Assembly: GCA_002483365.1 (NCBI GenBank)
Contig: DLHT01000015.1
Span: forward strand, 2,132-66,131
Direction of reading: 5' to 3'
Length of the DNA: 64,000 bases
Source of the DNA: Cellvibrio sp. UBA7661
GTDB taxonomy: Bacteria; Pseudomonadota; Gammaproteobacteria; Pseudomonadales; Cellvibrionaceae
The translations under genes were made by a program, and so were the position numbers. Positions 1-9,700 of the stretch are shown here, piece by piece. Every line of letters starts with the position of its first letter. The first letter of the stretch is position 1. The notes below the pieces were generated by a model, which saw only the letters and a program-made list of their open reading frames with translations, was not told the origin of the DNA and did no database searches.

Positions 1-2
1 TT

Positions 3-503
3 GAACAGGAAGGAACTTACCCGCTGCCAGAAGCAGAGCTTGATCGTTTTATGCTGAAAGTGATGATCGATTATCCGAGTGAAAATGATGAACAAATTAT
101 GTTGCGCCAAGTCAGCTCACAAGCACAAGGCGGTTTTGGTTTGGAACAAATCCGCACACTATTAAAACCGGCGCATGTATTAAGCCTGCAAAAAATTGCA
201 GAGCAAATCACCGTAGATGACCAAATTTTGCAATACGTGGTAAAACTGGTACGCGCCACACGCAGCTGGTCAGGTATTTCCCGCGGTGCCGGGCCGCGCG
301 CTTGCATTGCATTGTTATCCGCTGCACGTGCTTATGCGCTGCTTAATAACAATTCGTTTGTAACACCGGATGATGTAAAAGCCATGTTCATCCCTGCGCT
401 GCGCCACCGCATTTTGTTATCGCCGGAATTAGCGATTGAAGGCGTGGCCGCAGAGCGAATCCTGCATAATATTTTGTTGCAAGTTGAAGCACCCAGACAC
501 TAA
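3..503 (+). CDS. MoxR-family AAA+ ATPase, C-terminal part (5' end outside window)
   Basis: The reading frame is open from base 3 and continues off the left edge, so only the last 166 residues are visible. The first visible residues, EGTYPLPEAELDRFMLKV, are the sensor-1/arginine-finger region typical of MoxR ATPases, and the remainder is the helical lid domain with the conserved stretch SWSGISRGAGPRACIALLSAARAYAL (split here only by my reading, positions about 260-340). MoxR proteins are chaperone-like ATPases that act with von Willebrand factor or DUF58 proteins on partner complexes. The DUF58 gene follows 28 bases downstream on the same strand, the usual pairing. An internal ATG at 51 is not the true start because the family consensus runs through it. 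Family assignment is firm; the client protein is unknown. Confidence 0.93.
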   Translation, partial: EQEGTYPLPEAELDRFMLKVMIDYPSENDEQIMLRQVSSQAQGGFGLEQIRTLLKPAHVLSLQKIAEQITVDDQILQYVVKLVRATRSWSGISRGAGPRACIALLSAARAYALLNNNSFVTPDDVKAMFIPALRHRILLSPELAIEGVAAERILHNILLQVEAPRH

Positions 504-531
504 TACGCACCGCTCTACACATGGCACGTTT

Positions 532-1878
532 ATGAAAAGACAATGGATTCCCAACACGCGGCTGATTATTTCCTTCGCATGTTTGGCAGCGATGGTATTT
601 ATCAACGCGTTCAGCACCCACTTTTTTCAATTGGGTGTGCCGGGGTATTTACCGCAAGGATTACTGATCGCACTCATCGTTGTGAGTTTATTGGATTGGT
701 TGTTATCGCGCCGTTTGCCACCGATTGAGATTTCACGGGAGATGCCCGGCAATTTAGCCGTGGATAAATGGACTGAAGTGAAATTGCGCATTCGCCACCA
801 ATTTACTGAAGCTCGCCAAATCCGTATTTTTGATAGCGTCCCCAGCGATGCAAATTACCAGCATTTGCCGCTGTCAATTGAATTACAACCTAACCAGATC
901 AGCGATACACATTATCTACTGCGCCCTTTAGTGCGCGGCTCATTGCAACTGGATAAAACCCATATCGAATTCAACAGCCCATTGGGGCTATGGAGTATTC
1001 GTTACTGGGCGGGTGAACCCACAACTGCCAAGGTGTATCCGGATTTTGTCGCTATCGCGAATTACGCGATTCTCGCTACTGAAAACCACACCAGCCAAAT
1101 GGGCATCAAGAAAAAACAACGCCGTGGTGCGGGCATGGAATTTCACCAACTGCGCGAATATCGCCAAGGCGATAGCCTGCGCCAGATTGATTGGAAAGCC
1201 ACATCGCGCAGACAAAAATTAATTGCGCGCGATTATCAAGATGAACGCGACCAGCAAATTGTATTAATGATTGATAGTGGCCGCCGTATGCGCGCCAAAG
1301 ACGATGAGCTCAGCCATTTTGATCACGCACTGAATTCATTGTTGCTTGTTAGTTACATTGCTTTACGCCAAGGCGATAACGTCAGCCTGATGAGTTTTGG
1401 CGGCGATGCCAACAACCGCCACCGCTGGATTCCACCACAAAAAGGCGTTGACCGGGTGAAAGTACTCTTGAACGGCATTTACGATTTGCACGCCCAACAA
1501 TCCACTGCTGACTACATAACCGCTGCCGAAAAACTCTCGGTTCTGCAACCCAAACGCTCACTCGTCATTCTTGTCACCAACTCGCGCGATGAAGACAACA
1601 GCGAGTTATTGCTTGCGGTGAATTTATTAAAAAAACGTCACTTGGTGATGGTCGCCAATATCCGCGAACAAATACTCGACCAACTCGACAACACGCCGGT
1701 GCACACTTTTGATGATGCGCTCAATTACGCAGGCGTGCGCCGCTTTTTACATGAACGCAATGAATCCCATAAAAAACTCACCTCTGCGGGTGTATATGCC
1801 ATTGACTGCACTGCCAACGAATTAGCAGTACGTGTTGCGAATGCGTATTTGGAAATCAAGAGTGCGGGTGTTTTGTAA
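532..1878 (+). CDS. DUF58 domain protein, partner of MoxR ATPase
   Basis: A 448-residue protein with two hydrophobic segments near the N terminus (roughly residues 9-55) and the DUF58 signature REYRQGDSLRQIDWKATSRR at about residues 207-226, followed by a VWA-like fold with the MIDAS-like motif LMIDSGRRM. I place the start at the ATG at 532 (MKRQWIPNTR), giving a 28-base gap after the MoxR stop. An upstream in-frame ATG at 436 would overlap the MoxR gene by 68 bases and add a non-conserved tail. In many gammaproteobacteria a transglutaminase-like (DUF3488/TgpA) gene follows MoxR-DUF58; here it is absent and an acetyltransferase gene follows. The role is probably membrane-associated assembly or maintenance with the ATPase, which is inference. 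Confidence 0.9.
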   Translation: MKRQWIPNTRLIISFACLAAMVFINAFSTHFFQLGVPGYLPQGLLIALIVVSLLDWLLSRRLPPIEISREMPGNLAVDKWTEVKLRIRHQFTEARQIRIFDSVPSDANYQHLPLSIELQPNQISDTHYLLRPLVRGSLQLDKTHIEFNSPLGLWSIRYWAGEPTTAKVYPDFVAIANYAILATENHTSQMGIKKKQRRGAGMEFHQLREYRQGDSLRQIDWKATSRRQKLIARDYQDERDQQIVLMIDSGRRMRAKDDELSHFDHALNSLLLVSYIALRQGDNVSLMSFGGDANNRHRWIPPQKGVDRVKVLLNGIYDLHAQQSTADYITAAEKLSVLQPKRSLVILVTNSRDEDNSELLLAVNLLKKRHLVMVANIREQILDQLDNTPVHTFDDALNYAGVRRFLHERNESHKKLTSAGVYAIDCTANELAVRVANAYLEIKSAGVL

Positions 1879-1894
1879 TCTATGAGGGCTACGT

Positions 1895-2359
1895 ATGAGT
1901 ATATCTATCCACCACATAACCTCTGACAATATTGATACTTTTGAAGAATTACTTTCCGTTTTTGGTGAAGCGTTTAACGATAAAGACACTTACAACAATC
2001 ATCGACCAAGCAATCATTATTTAAAGAAATTGCTCAACCGCGATACATTTATCGCGTTGGCAGCCAAATACAATGAAAAAGTCATTGGCGGCCTTGCGGC
2101 CTACGAGCTCACAAAATTCGAACAGGAACGCAGTGAAATTTATATCTATGATTTAGCGGTATTGACCGAATATCGTCGCCAAGGTGTTGCCACACAGTTA
2201 ATTAAGGCACTGCAAACAATAGGAGCCGAGAGAGGAGCGTATGTCATCTTTGTGCAGGCAGACACTGCTGTTGAAGATGAACCCGCTATAGCACTCTATA
2301 GCAAACTGGGAATACGGGAAGATGTATTGCATTTTGATATTGCAATAAACAATAAATAA
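1895..2359 (+). CDS. GNAT N-acetyltransferase closely resembling AAC(3)-I aminoglycoside acetyltransferases
   Basis: A 154-residue single-domain GNAT protein. The whole length aligns from memory with the AAC(3)-I gentamicin acetyltransferases of integrons: TFIALAA (residues 51-57), LAAYELTKFEQERSEIYIYD (67-86), the acetyl-CoA loop YRRQGVAT (93-100), GAYVIFVQAD (114-123) and ALYSKLGIREDVLHFDI (133-149). That block order and spacing is specific to this subfamily, not to GNATs in general. The gene starts 16 bases after the DUF58 stop and ends at a strong hairpin, so it is probably cotranscribed with the MoxR-DUF58 genes. No integron attC site or mobility gene is visible, which suggests a resident chromosomal homologue. 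Acetylation of gentamicin-type aminoglycosides is plausible; the true substrate is untested. Confidence 0.88.
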   Translation: MSISIHHITSDNIDTFEELLSVFGEAFNDKDTYNNHRPSNHYLKKLLNRDTFIALAAKYNEKVIGGLAAYELTKFEQERSEIYIYDLAVLTEYRRQGVATQLIKALQTIGAERGAYVIFVQADTAVEDEPAIALYSKLGIREDVLHFDIAINNK

Positions 2360-2367
2360 CCGCGTAA

Positions 2368-2401
2368 AAAAACCTATCTCTTTATCGGAAGATAGGTTTT
2401 T
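2368..2401. terminator. Bidirectional intrinsic terminator
   Basis: A stem of AAAAACCTATCT pairing with AGATAGGTTTTT around a 10-base loop, with A-run and T-run flanks. It lies between the convergent acetyltransferase gene and the DUF1552 gene and can serve both strands. Confidence 0.8.
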
Positions 2402-2420
2402 GTTTAAAGAGAAGTAGAAC

Positions 2421-3749
2421 CTACCGCAAAAAACCGTTCACCCCACCCGAGCTATTTCCATAGCGCGTCCAATTCAAACCAAACGCTTTGGCGATGTCCA
2501 AATATAAATTTGACATGCCGGTATTATTCGCATCGATTGCCGTGCCGGTGCGGATGGCGTTGCCTGCGCCGCCTGCGACGTAAATGCCGGGGTTTTCTTG
2601 TTGGTGGTTGCCGCCACCGACTTCTGACATCACCAGAATTAATGTGTTATCCAATAATGTTCCGCCGTAAGCGGTATCGGGGCGCGCAGCGAGTTCATCC
2701 ATTAAATACGCAACCATTATGTTGTACCAGCGAGTTTGCGCATCGAAGAGTGCGGATTCATTGTGTGAGCTGACGTGGCTACGGGTTTCGTTGTAATTTA
2801 ATTTTTCGCCCGATCCGTAATCGCCCATGTAAGGGCGAATACTGGGAAAATTAATTTTAAGTGATTCATCTTGCGCGCCCATAAATTGGAAGCTCGCTGT
2901 GCGTGTGATATTTGCCTGAAATGCCATGGCGATATTACGCATTTGCGCTTTGGCAATTGCATCGGCATCGTCGTCAATACCGGTCATACCGATGGTGGGG
3001 CGGGCAAAACCAGTGCTGCCGATATCCAATGTGCCCGATAACGTATTTTGATAATAATTCAGGGCTTCTTCGTGCGTTAATAATTTGCCTTGTTGTTTTA
3101 CGTTCAATGCATTGGCTTGCAATACATCCAAATTTTCATGCAAAGCTTCCAACACTTTGCGGCGGCGCGCAGCATCGGGGTCCGGCGTTCCGCTACTGCT
3201 ACCAACAACGTCGGCGAGCAATGCGTCGTACACCTGCTGAGGATTATCTGACACCTGGATTTTATTGCGATTTTTATCCGTAAAGGGCATGTATTCTGTG
3301 CCCTTTGCTTTGCTGGACCAAACCCCTACATGCATGTTTTTTGTTAACCGCCCACCAAGCGCTTCACCAATAGCAACATCAAATGTGGGGGCGTATTCCT
3401 GCCCACCGGCAAACACACCGCGACAGGCTTCAGGGTGACCTGAGCTGCCGCCGTGACCGTTGTAGGTTAAATTTTTGATCGGCACTAGTTTGGTGATATG
3501 CGCATTCAAATGTTGTAGCGGGCTGGTCGCAAAACTATTGCTCGCCAATGCACCCGCATTATAAGAATGCCATTTGTCGCGCACACATCCGTTAGGGTAA
3601 TACACCATCACAAACCGTTTTGCGCCCGCCGTTTGTGCAAACACATTCGATGACAACATAAACTGACTGGTGAATGCCGTAGTCAAACCCAATTTGGCAA
3701 TAGTGCGCAAAAAATCGCGACGCTGCATTTTATTTTTTAATAGATTCAT
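2421..3749 (-). CDS. DUF1552 secreted protein (partner of DUF1592-type cytochrome protein)
   Basis: A 442-residue protein with an N-terminal RRDFLRT twin-arginine-like motif (residues 10-16) followed by a hydrophobic stretch ending near SSNVFAQTA, so it is probably exported, possibly folded through Tat. The mature part matches DUF1552: KRFVMVYYPNGCVRDKWH near the start, GGSSGHPEACRGVFAGG, and the C-terminal LILVMSEVGGGNHQQENPGI and GNAIRTGTAID, a sulfatase/alkaline-phosphatase-like family related to DUF1501. DUF1552 genes are typically paired with genes for the DUF1587-DUF1592-DUF1588-DUF1585 set, and here the gene starts 17 bases after such a gene ends, so the two form an operon. The biochemical role of the family is not established. 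Confidence 0.88.
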   Translation of the reverse strand: MNLLKNKMQRRDFLRTIAKLGLTTAFTSQFMLSSNVFAQTAGAKRFVMVYYPNGCVRDKWHSYNAGALASNSFATSPLQHLNAHITKLVPIKNLTYNGHGGSSGHPEACRGVFAGGQEYAPTFDVAIGEALGGRLTKNMHVGVWSSKAKGTEYMPFTDKNRNKIQVSDNPQQVYDALLADVVGSSSGTPDPDAARRRKVLEALHENLDVLQANALNVKQQGKLLTHEEALNYYQNTLSGTLDIGSTGFARPTIGMTGIDDDADAIAKAQMRNIAMAFQANITRTASFQFMGAQDESLKINFPSIRPYMGDYGSGEKLNYNETRSHVSSHNESALFDAQTRWYNIMVAYLMDELAARPDTAYGGTLLDNTLILVMSEVGGGNHQQENPGIYVAGGAGNAIRTGTAIDANNTGMSNLYLDIAKAFGLNWTRYGNSSGGVNGFLR

Positions 3750-3766
3750 AGTGATGCCCGCCTCGA

Positions 3767-6700
3767 TTATTTACGCAAAATATAATTTTTGGTTTGGGTA
3801 AATTGGATCATCAAATCCAACATGCTGGCATTGCTCGATTCTTTAAATGTTTTACCAAAAACCTGTAACGTACAACTGTCGGTGACATCTTCCAGTTGCC
3901 CACGCGTGTAGCGATACCACTGGCGCACGTAACAAGCTTTGGCATTGGAACTGCCTGCAATCAAACCTGCCAATTCATCCATGCCGTGATAAGGCACCAC
4001 AGGCTCTGATTCGGACAAATAGGTTTCTGCTGAATTCAAACTACCGATATAACCGAGTGAGTTAATCGCCTTGATCAAACCGTTGTCGGTTTTTTCCGAT
4101 GTGACATACAAACCAATGGCATTGTAATTTTCCAAACCGAAACCGATTCCATCGATGTATTGGTGGCAAGCTTCACAACCTTCTTTTAAGTGCGCGTGCT
4201 CAAAACGTTCACGCACTGTCAGGCTTGGATCTTCCTGCGGCTTCAACTCAGCACCGATAGGTGGCGGAGGGAAGTCCTGACACATCAGATTGCGACGCAC
4301 AAACAAACCGCGTTTTACCGGATGCGTTTTTTCCGATGCCGATTGAATGGCAAGAATACCTGCGTGACCCAAGATACCGCGGCGCTCTGCATTCGCTGCG
4401 TTGTAATCCACACGTTGCACACCACTGCCGCCAGGCCAAGCAAGCCCGTAATGTGCCGCCAGTTGTTGGCTCATGTAACTGTAATTGGCGGTGAGTAATT
4501 CGTTGTAACTGCCTCCGCCAAAAACAGTGCGCTTCACCATTTCAATGGTTTCGTTTTTCATATCGGCTTTGAGACTGTCGCTGATCGCGGTGGATTTAAT
4601 ATCTTTCTCCAAATCCAACCAACCGCGAATAAAACGCTCAAATGCAATTTGCGCTTTGGGGTCTTGCAACATCTGCGCGACCTTGGCAGAAATTTGCTGC
4701 GGCGTACTTAATTGGCCTGCATCCGCTGCTGCCATCAACGCAGCATCCGGCGTGGTTGCCCAATAGGTATACGACAACATGGCAGCAACTTCGTAATCGG
4801 TCAGCTCGTAATAATTACCTTTTAATTCTCCCACTTCCGAGCGATACAACATCGAGGGCGATGACAATATCGCCGTGAGTAATGCAAAGTTGCCTTGCGC
4901 CGATTGCAACGTAACTAATTTATTCACTTCCGTTGCACTGAGCGGACGACGATACACGCGCTTGCCAAACGTTTGCACAAAACAGGTGGCGTTACTGCAG
5001 CCCGGCGTGAGGCTGTAAATATTACTCACCATGGCCGCCGCCGCTTCTGCTGCAAGCACATAACCTTTTGCGTAGTCGTTGGTGAATACTGTATTGGCAT
5101 TGGTTTTAAAACCATTCACGGGCAAATCGGCAGGAATACGGCCAGTGGTCACGTCGATATTATTCGCAAGCCCTAATAAATCGCGCACTGAATTGTTGTA
5201 TTCCAAAGTGGATAACAAACGGAAACTGCGGTCTTGCGGAATCAGGTCATCCAAATTTTCCGCATCGCAAACGCCTGCCGGTGGAATAAATGCTTCGGCA
5301 AAAATCATCGCCGCAATACTGCTTGCGCAAGTGCCAGTACAACTGCCCACATTGCCTTTTGGCATATTTGCCGCAATGTAATTCGCAAGGCTGGTTTGTG
5401 TGTAACGCGTTTGCAGATCCAGCAATGAAGGCGAACCATTGCCATCACTGCCATGACAACCAATACACCCTTGGCTTTGGTAATGACTGCGCGCGACCTG
5501 ATGTTGGTCGGTGATGCTATCGAACACCGCAAGCAATGTGAGCGATGCGGCATTGCCCACTACCATTTTTGTTATCGCGCTGTTGGCATCTAACAAATAC
5601 GCTGCGCCTGTGCCTTCCCAATGAACAAACTGCATGCCGGGGCCCGCAGCGTTCGCTTTGATATCCACAAGCGTACCCGGCACAAATAATTTTCCGCTCA
5701 GGTTTGCGCTGTTTGCGATAGTGGCCGTGCCATTGCCCACCTGAATTTGCGTACCGGCCTCTACAACCGCAGACGCTGGTTCAGCCGCTAACCACGCAGC
5801 GTCATACCAACTTGGATTGGTTTGGCTCACGGTTAAATTTGCGGTTTGGTTTGCACCGTTGTTGCTGAAAATAATATTGGTGTTGCCTGCCGTATTAGCC
5901 CACTCCTGTGGAATAAAAAGACGCAGCCAACCAGCACCGTATTTTGTTGCAACTTCTGTTGCGGCCGGGCCAGGCCACCCACCGGTGCGATTGGTTTCAA
6001 CTCCATTTTGGTTTGTCCAAATATGGGTATTAAGCGTCGCCCAGTTTGCAGGCTTTTTCACATAGACATACTGCCCAGCGCCCAGACTGGTGACGGTATA
6101 AGTTGTGCTGAGCGTAGCGTAAGTCGCGGTGATAATTGCTGTACCGGCCGATGCGCCCGCTGTAATTAAACCTGTTGCAGAAACACTCGCCACAGCGGTA
6201 TTGCTGCTTGTCCAATTCACTTGCGATGTCATGCCTAGCAAGCCATCGCTATTAGTACCGACCGCAACCAGTTGTTGTGTCTCGCCGGCTTTGATGCGCA
6301 AATTTGCTGTACCGGTAATTGCCAATGCGGTGACCGGATTCGATGCAGGAATTACATCAAGTGTAATGCTCGCAGTGTAAGCATCACTGGTTGCCGTGAT
6401 CATCACCGAACCTGTGGCCAATGCAGTCAGGTTAATCGCAGCACCGGTTTTGCCTTGTGTGGAAATGACTGCGGGGTTGTTTGAACTCCAGGTAATGGAA
6501 CCCGCAGCAGCCAAGCGTGTGCCGTTGCTATAAACCGATTCCAGATTCAAACCAACAATCTGATTAACCTCTGGCGATACTGTGGTCGCAGCAATTTCAA
6601 TTCCTGTCTGGACAACATCAACACCCAATGCATTTATCCAATTACGGAATACATTTTCTGCGGCGGGATTAGTGGCAACCGATCCGTACGGCATGCGCAT

Positions 6701-9700
6701 GCCAGCACCGGTTTGGTATTTATAAATATTGCTGTTAGCTGGAATACCGGGAACTATGCGATTGTGTTCGTTCACAATTTTCATCGCTTCAAGCGCCGTT
6801 GAAAAACGCAAATCCATACCGCCTGAATAACCGGAATGACAATGGGCGCAGTTGGTGTGCAAATAGGATTTTGCCCGCAACGTTAAACTTTGGTTTGCAT
6901 CATCAGGTGCAGCAAATTGTTCATAATTAGCGGCATTGCCAATACTCGCAGTGAATAAACCAATCGTGTTCAACACATCCAATTGGTTGCGTATCACGCC
7001 CTGATAATTAAAATTGCCATTCAATTGCCGTGTATCTAACGCGAGTGGTGTGAGTTGTCCTTCGGCATTTTTATGACAACCGGCGCAGCTACTGCCCGTT
7101 TCTACTTTGCGCACCACATTTACCAAACCGCCATCAGGTTCTACTGATGACTCAGTCACGAGTGTTGCATCAGTACCGGTAGAGTTCCAACGGTAATTCG
7201 CCGCTTGCCAACCGGTTTCCTGACGGAATAACACTGATGTCGTAAACGGTTTGTTTGCAGTAGCCGATGTAGCGACAGACAAGTGTTTCACCAACACAGA
7301 ACCTACCGGCAAATTCCATACATTGGTTGGATCAAAACTGATTTTGCTTGCGTTGGGCACTGCAACAAAATGCCGCATGTTGCCGCCATCAAACCAACCA
7401 CCGGTATTTACCTGATACTCAATAACACCTTGTGCCGGAATAACATTGGCAACATCAGCAAACAGGCCAGTGGCCGATAACGTCGGTGGAATTTGCGCGG
7501 AGGTAACGTCATCATCTACCACTTTAAAAATACTGGAAGGTCCACCCAATTCACGCCCGTGACTTGAAATCAGTAAATTCTTTTTCAAATCTTTTCCAAT
7601 TGATGAAATGTAATGCGGAAAAGCTTCGCTGATTAATTTTTTGGCTTGGCCGTCATTACTTACTGACCACAAACGTTTACTCACGTAATCGCCAAAAATA
7701 AAACTGCCGTTCAGATTGGGCAAATCCGTTCCGCGATAGACAAATCCGCCAATAATTGAAACACCCGACGTACGCCCATAACCCTCACGTGGTGGCACAA
7801 AATCAGTCGCGCAATTTTTTGCAGCATCGCCACCTAATGCACCGCGGTTACGTATGCCTTCACACACAGGCCAACCGTAATTTTGCCCCTTGGTGATGAT
7901 ATTGACTTCTTCGTAGGCAAGATCAGTATCCTGCCCGATTTCCGTTTCCCACAAGGTGTAAGGCGCATCGGTATCGAACGACCAGCGCCAAGGGTTACGA
8001 TGCCCCATGGACCAGATTTCCGGTAAATATCCGGCGCGACCAACAAAAGGATTGTCTGCGGGTACGCGATAATATTTTCCATTCACCGCCTGTGCTAATG
8101 GCTCAATGCGAATAAATTTGCCGCGCAATGTCGTTGGGTCCTGCGCACTGTTATTAGTGCGACGATTGTAAGGATCACTTGGCAAAGGGTTTTGTGCAAA
8201 CGCACTGTGACCGTAACCGCCCTCGCCGATCCCCACATACAAATAATGTTCAGTGGGGTGGAATTGCATCATGCCGCCTTTATGATCTTCACCAATTTGC
8301 GGAATGCGTAACACCTCCACTTTAGCGCCAGCAGAGGTCGGGTTTGCAGGATTATCCACCGTCCAACGTTCAATAATCGCATCACCGGTTTTTCCGCCGA
8401 CTATGCCATCCGTGCGTGGATAAAAATTATCGGTCTCACCAAAAATGTAATACACGTAAATAAAACCGTTGCTCGCAAAATAAGGGTCAAACGCCATGCT
8501 GAGCATGCCGCTTTCATTTTTATTGAGCACGGTGGATTTAATATCCAATAATTTACGCACTTCCGATGCGAGCACATTTTCTTTATTGGGGAATACGTAA
8601 ATCGCACCTTCTTTATCGACGACGTAAACCAGATCGTTAACACCATCGTTGGTCACCATCACCGGTGAAAAGAAAAACTCATTTAAGTTGGGATATGCAT
8701 TTACGAAGCGATATTTACCCGCACTGACGGTACCGGTAATTGGAAAGCCCAAAGGTGCATCCAGCAACGGACGTTCGGGCAATGCTTGTGTCGCGGCGAC
8801 AACGTTAATCACCATGGTATCGGTTGCGGTGCTGCCATCCGCTGCAGTGAGCGTAAGGGTTACGGTAATGTTGCCAGTGGACGTTAGCTGCGGAGTCACA
8901 ACCTGTTTACCGGTTAACGCACCCGTCCATGCTGTGCTTGTCCAACGCGCAGAAACATAATCGCCTACAGAGCCCGCCGCTGATAATGCCTGGCGAGTAT
9001 TGATATTGGCTTTGCGGTCAATACCTGCATTTGCAACTAAATTGGTAGGCACACCACACGCGCTTTCAGTTTTCCAACTGGCTGTACCAAAGTCATAGCA
9101 GTTATTCGGCGCAACAAAATTCAGATCCACTGTTTTTGGATTGCCATTAGCACTAAATACTATGCCAGCAGAATTAACAGTCGTCGCAAATTCATGACTA
9201 AAAAAAGCAGGTGCACTGGTATTTTTAACCATCGCCACACCTGGCCATGTTGAAGCAGTTAGTGCGGGCACCACATTAAAATAATGCACATTTACCGATG
9301 CCCAGTTAGCGGTATTTTTAAAATAAATTTTAGTTTTGGTAGCCGCCACAGAACTCACTGATGAACTGCTTGGCACCACACTGGATGATGCCGTTACCGA
9401 TGACGGAGCGACTGATGAAGGTGCAGTTGATGATGGAGCTACAGAAGACGATACGGCAGAAGAACGCGATGATGAGACTGATGAAGCAACACTTGCTAAT
9501 GAGGAAACACTTACCGCTGAAGAAGCAGTAGCCACCGTGAAGCCACATTGCGATAACGCTTTCCAGGTGTTGGTATCGTAGCAGGCTGCACCTGTGTATT
9601 TTAAATTCGCGGTTTGGTTTGCACCATTATTGCTGAAGATAATATCGAGCGACGTTGGCATTTGCATAGCAGCAGGAATCGTCGTCGTAAAATCATAACA

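Noticed and set aside
2368..2401. attC or integron remnant near the acetyltransferase
   Set aside because: The hairpin is a plain T-flanked terminator and lacks the attC core sites; no integrase visible.
9336..9581. Acidic Glu/Asp/Thr-rich 81-codon frame on the plus strand
   Set aside because: It is the antisense of the poly-serine linker in the giant gene; repeated Ser codons read backwards give Asp/Glu/Thr-rich frames. No ribosome-binding site or homology signal.
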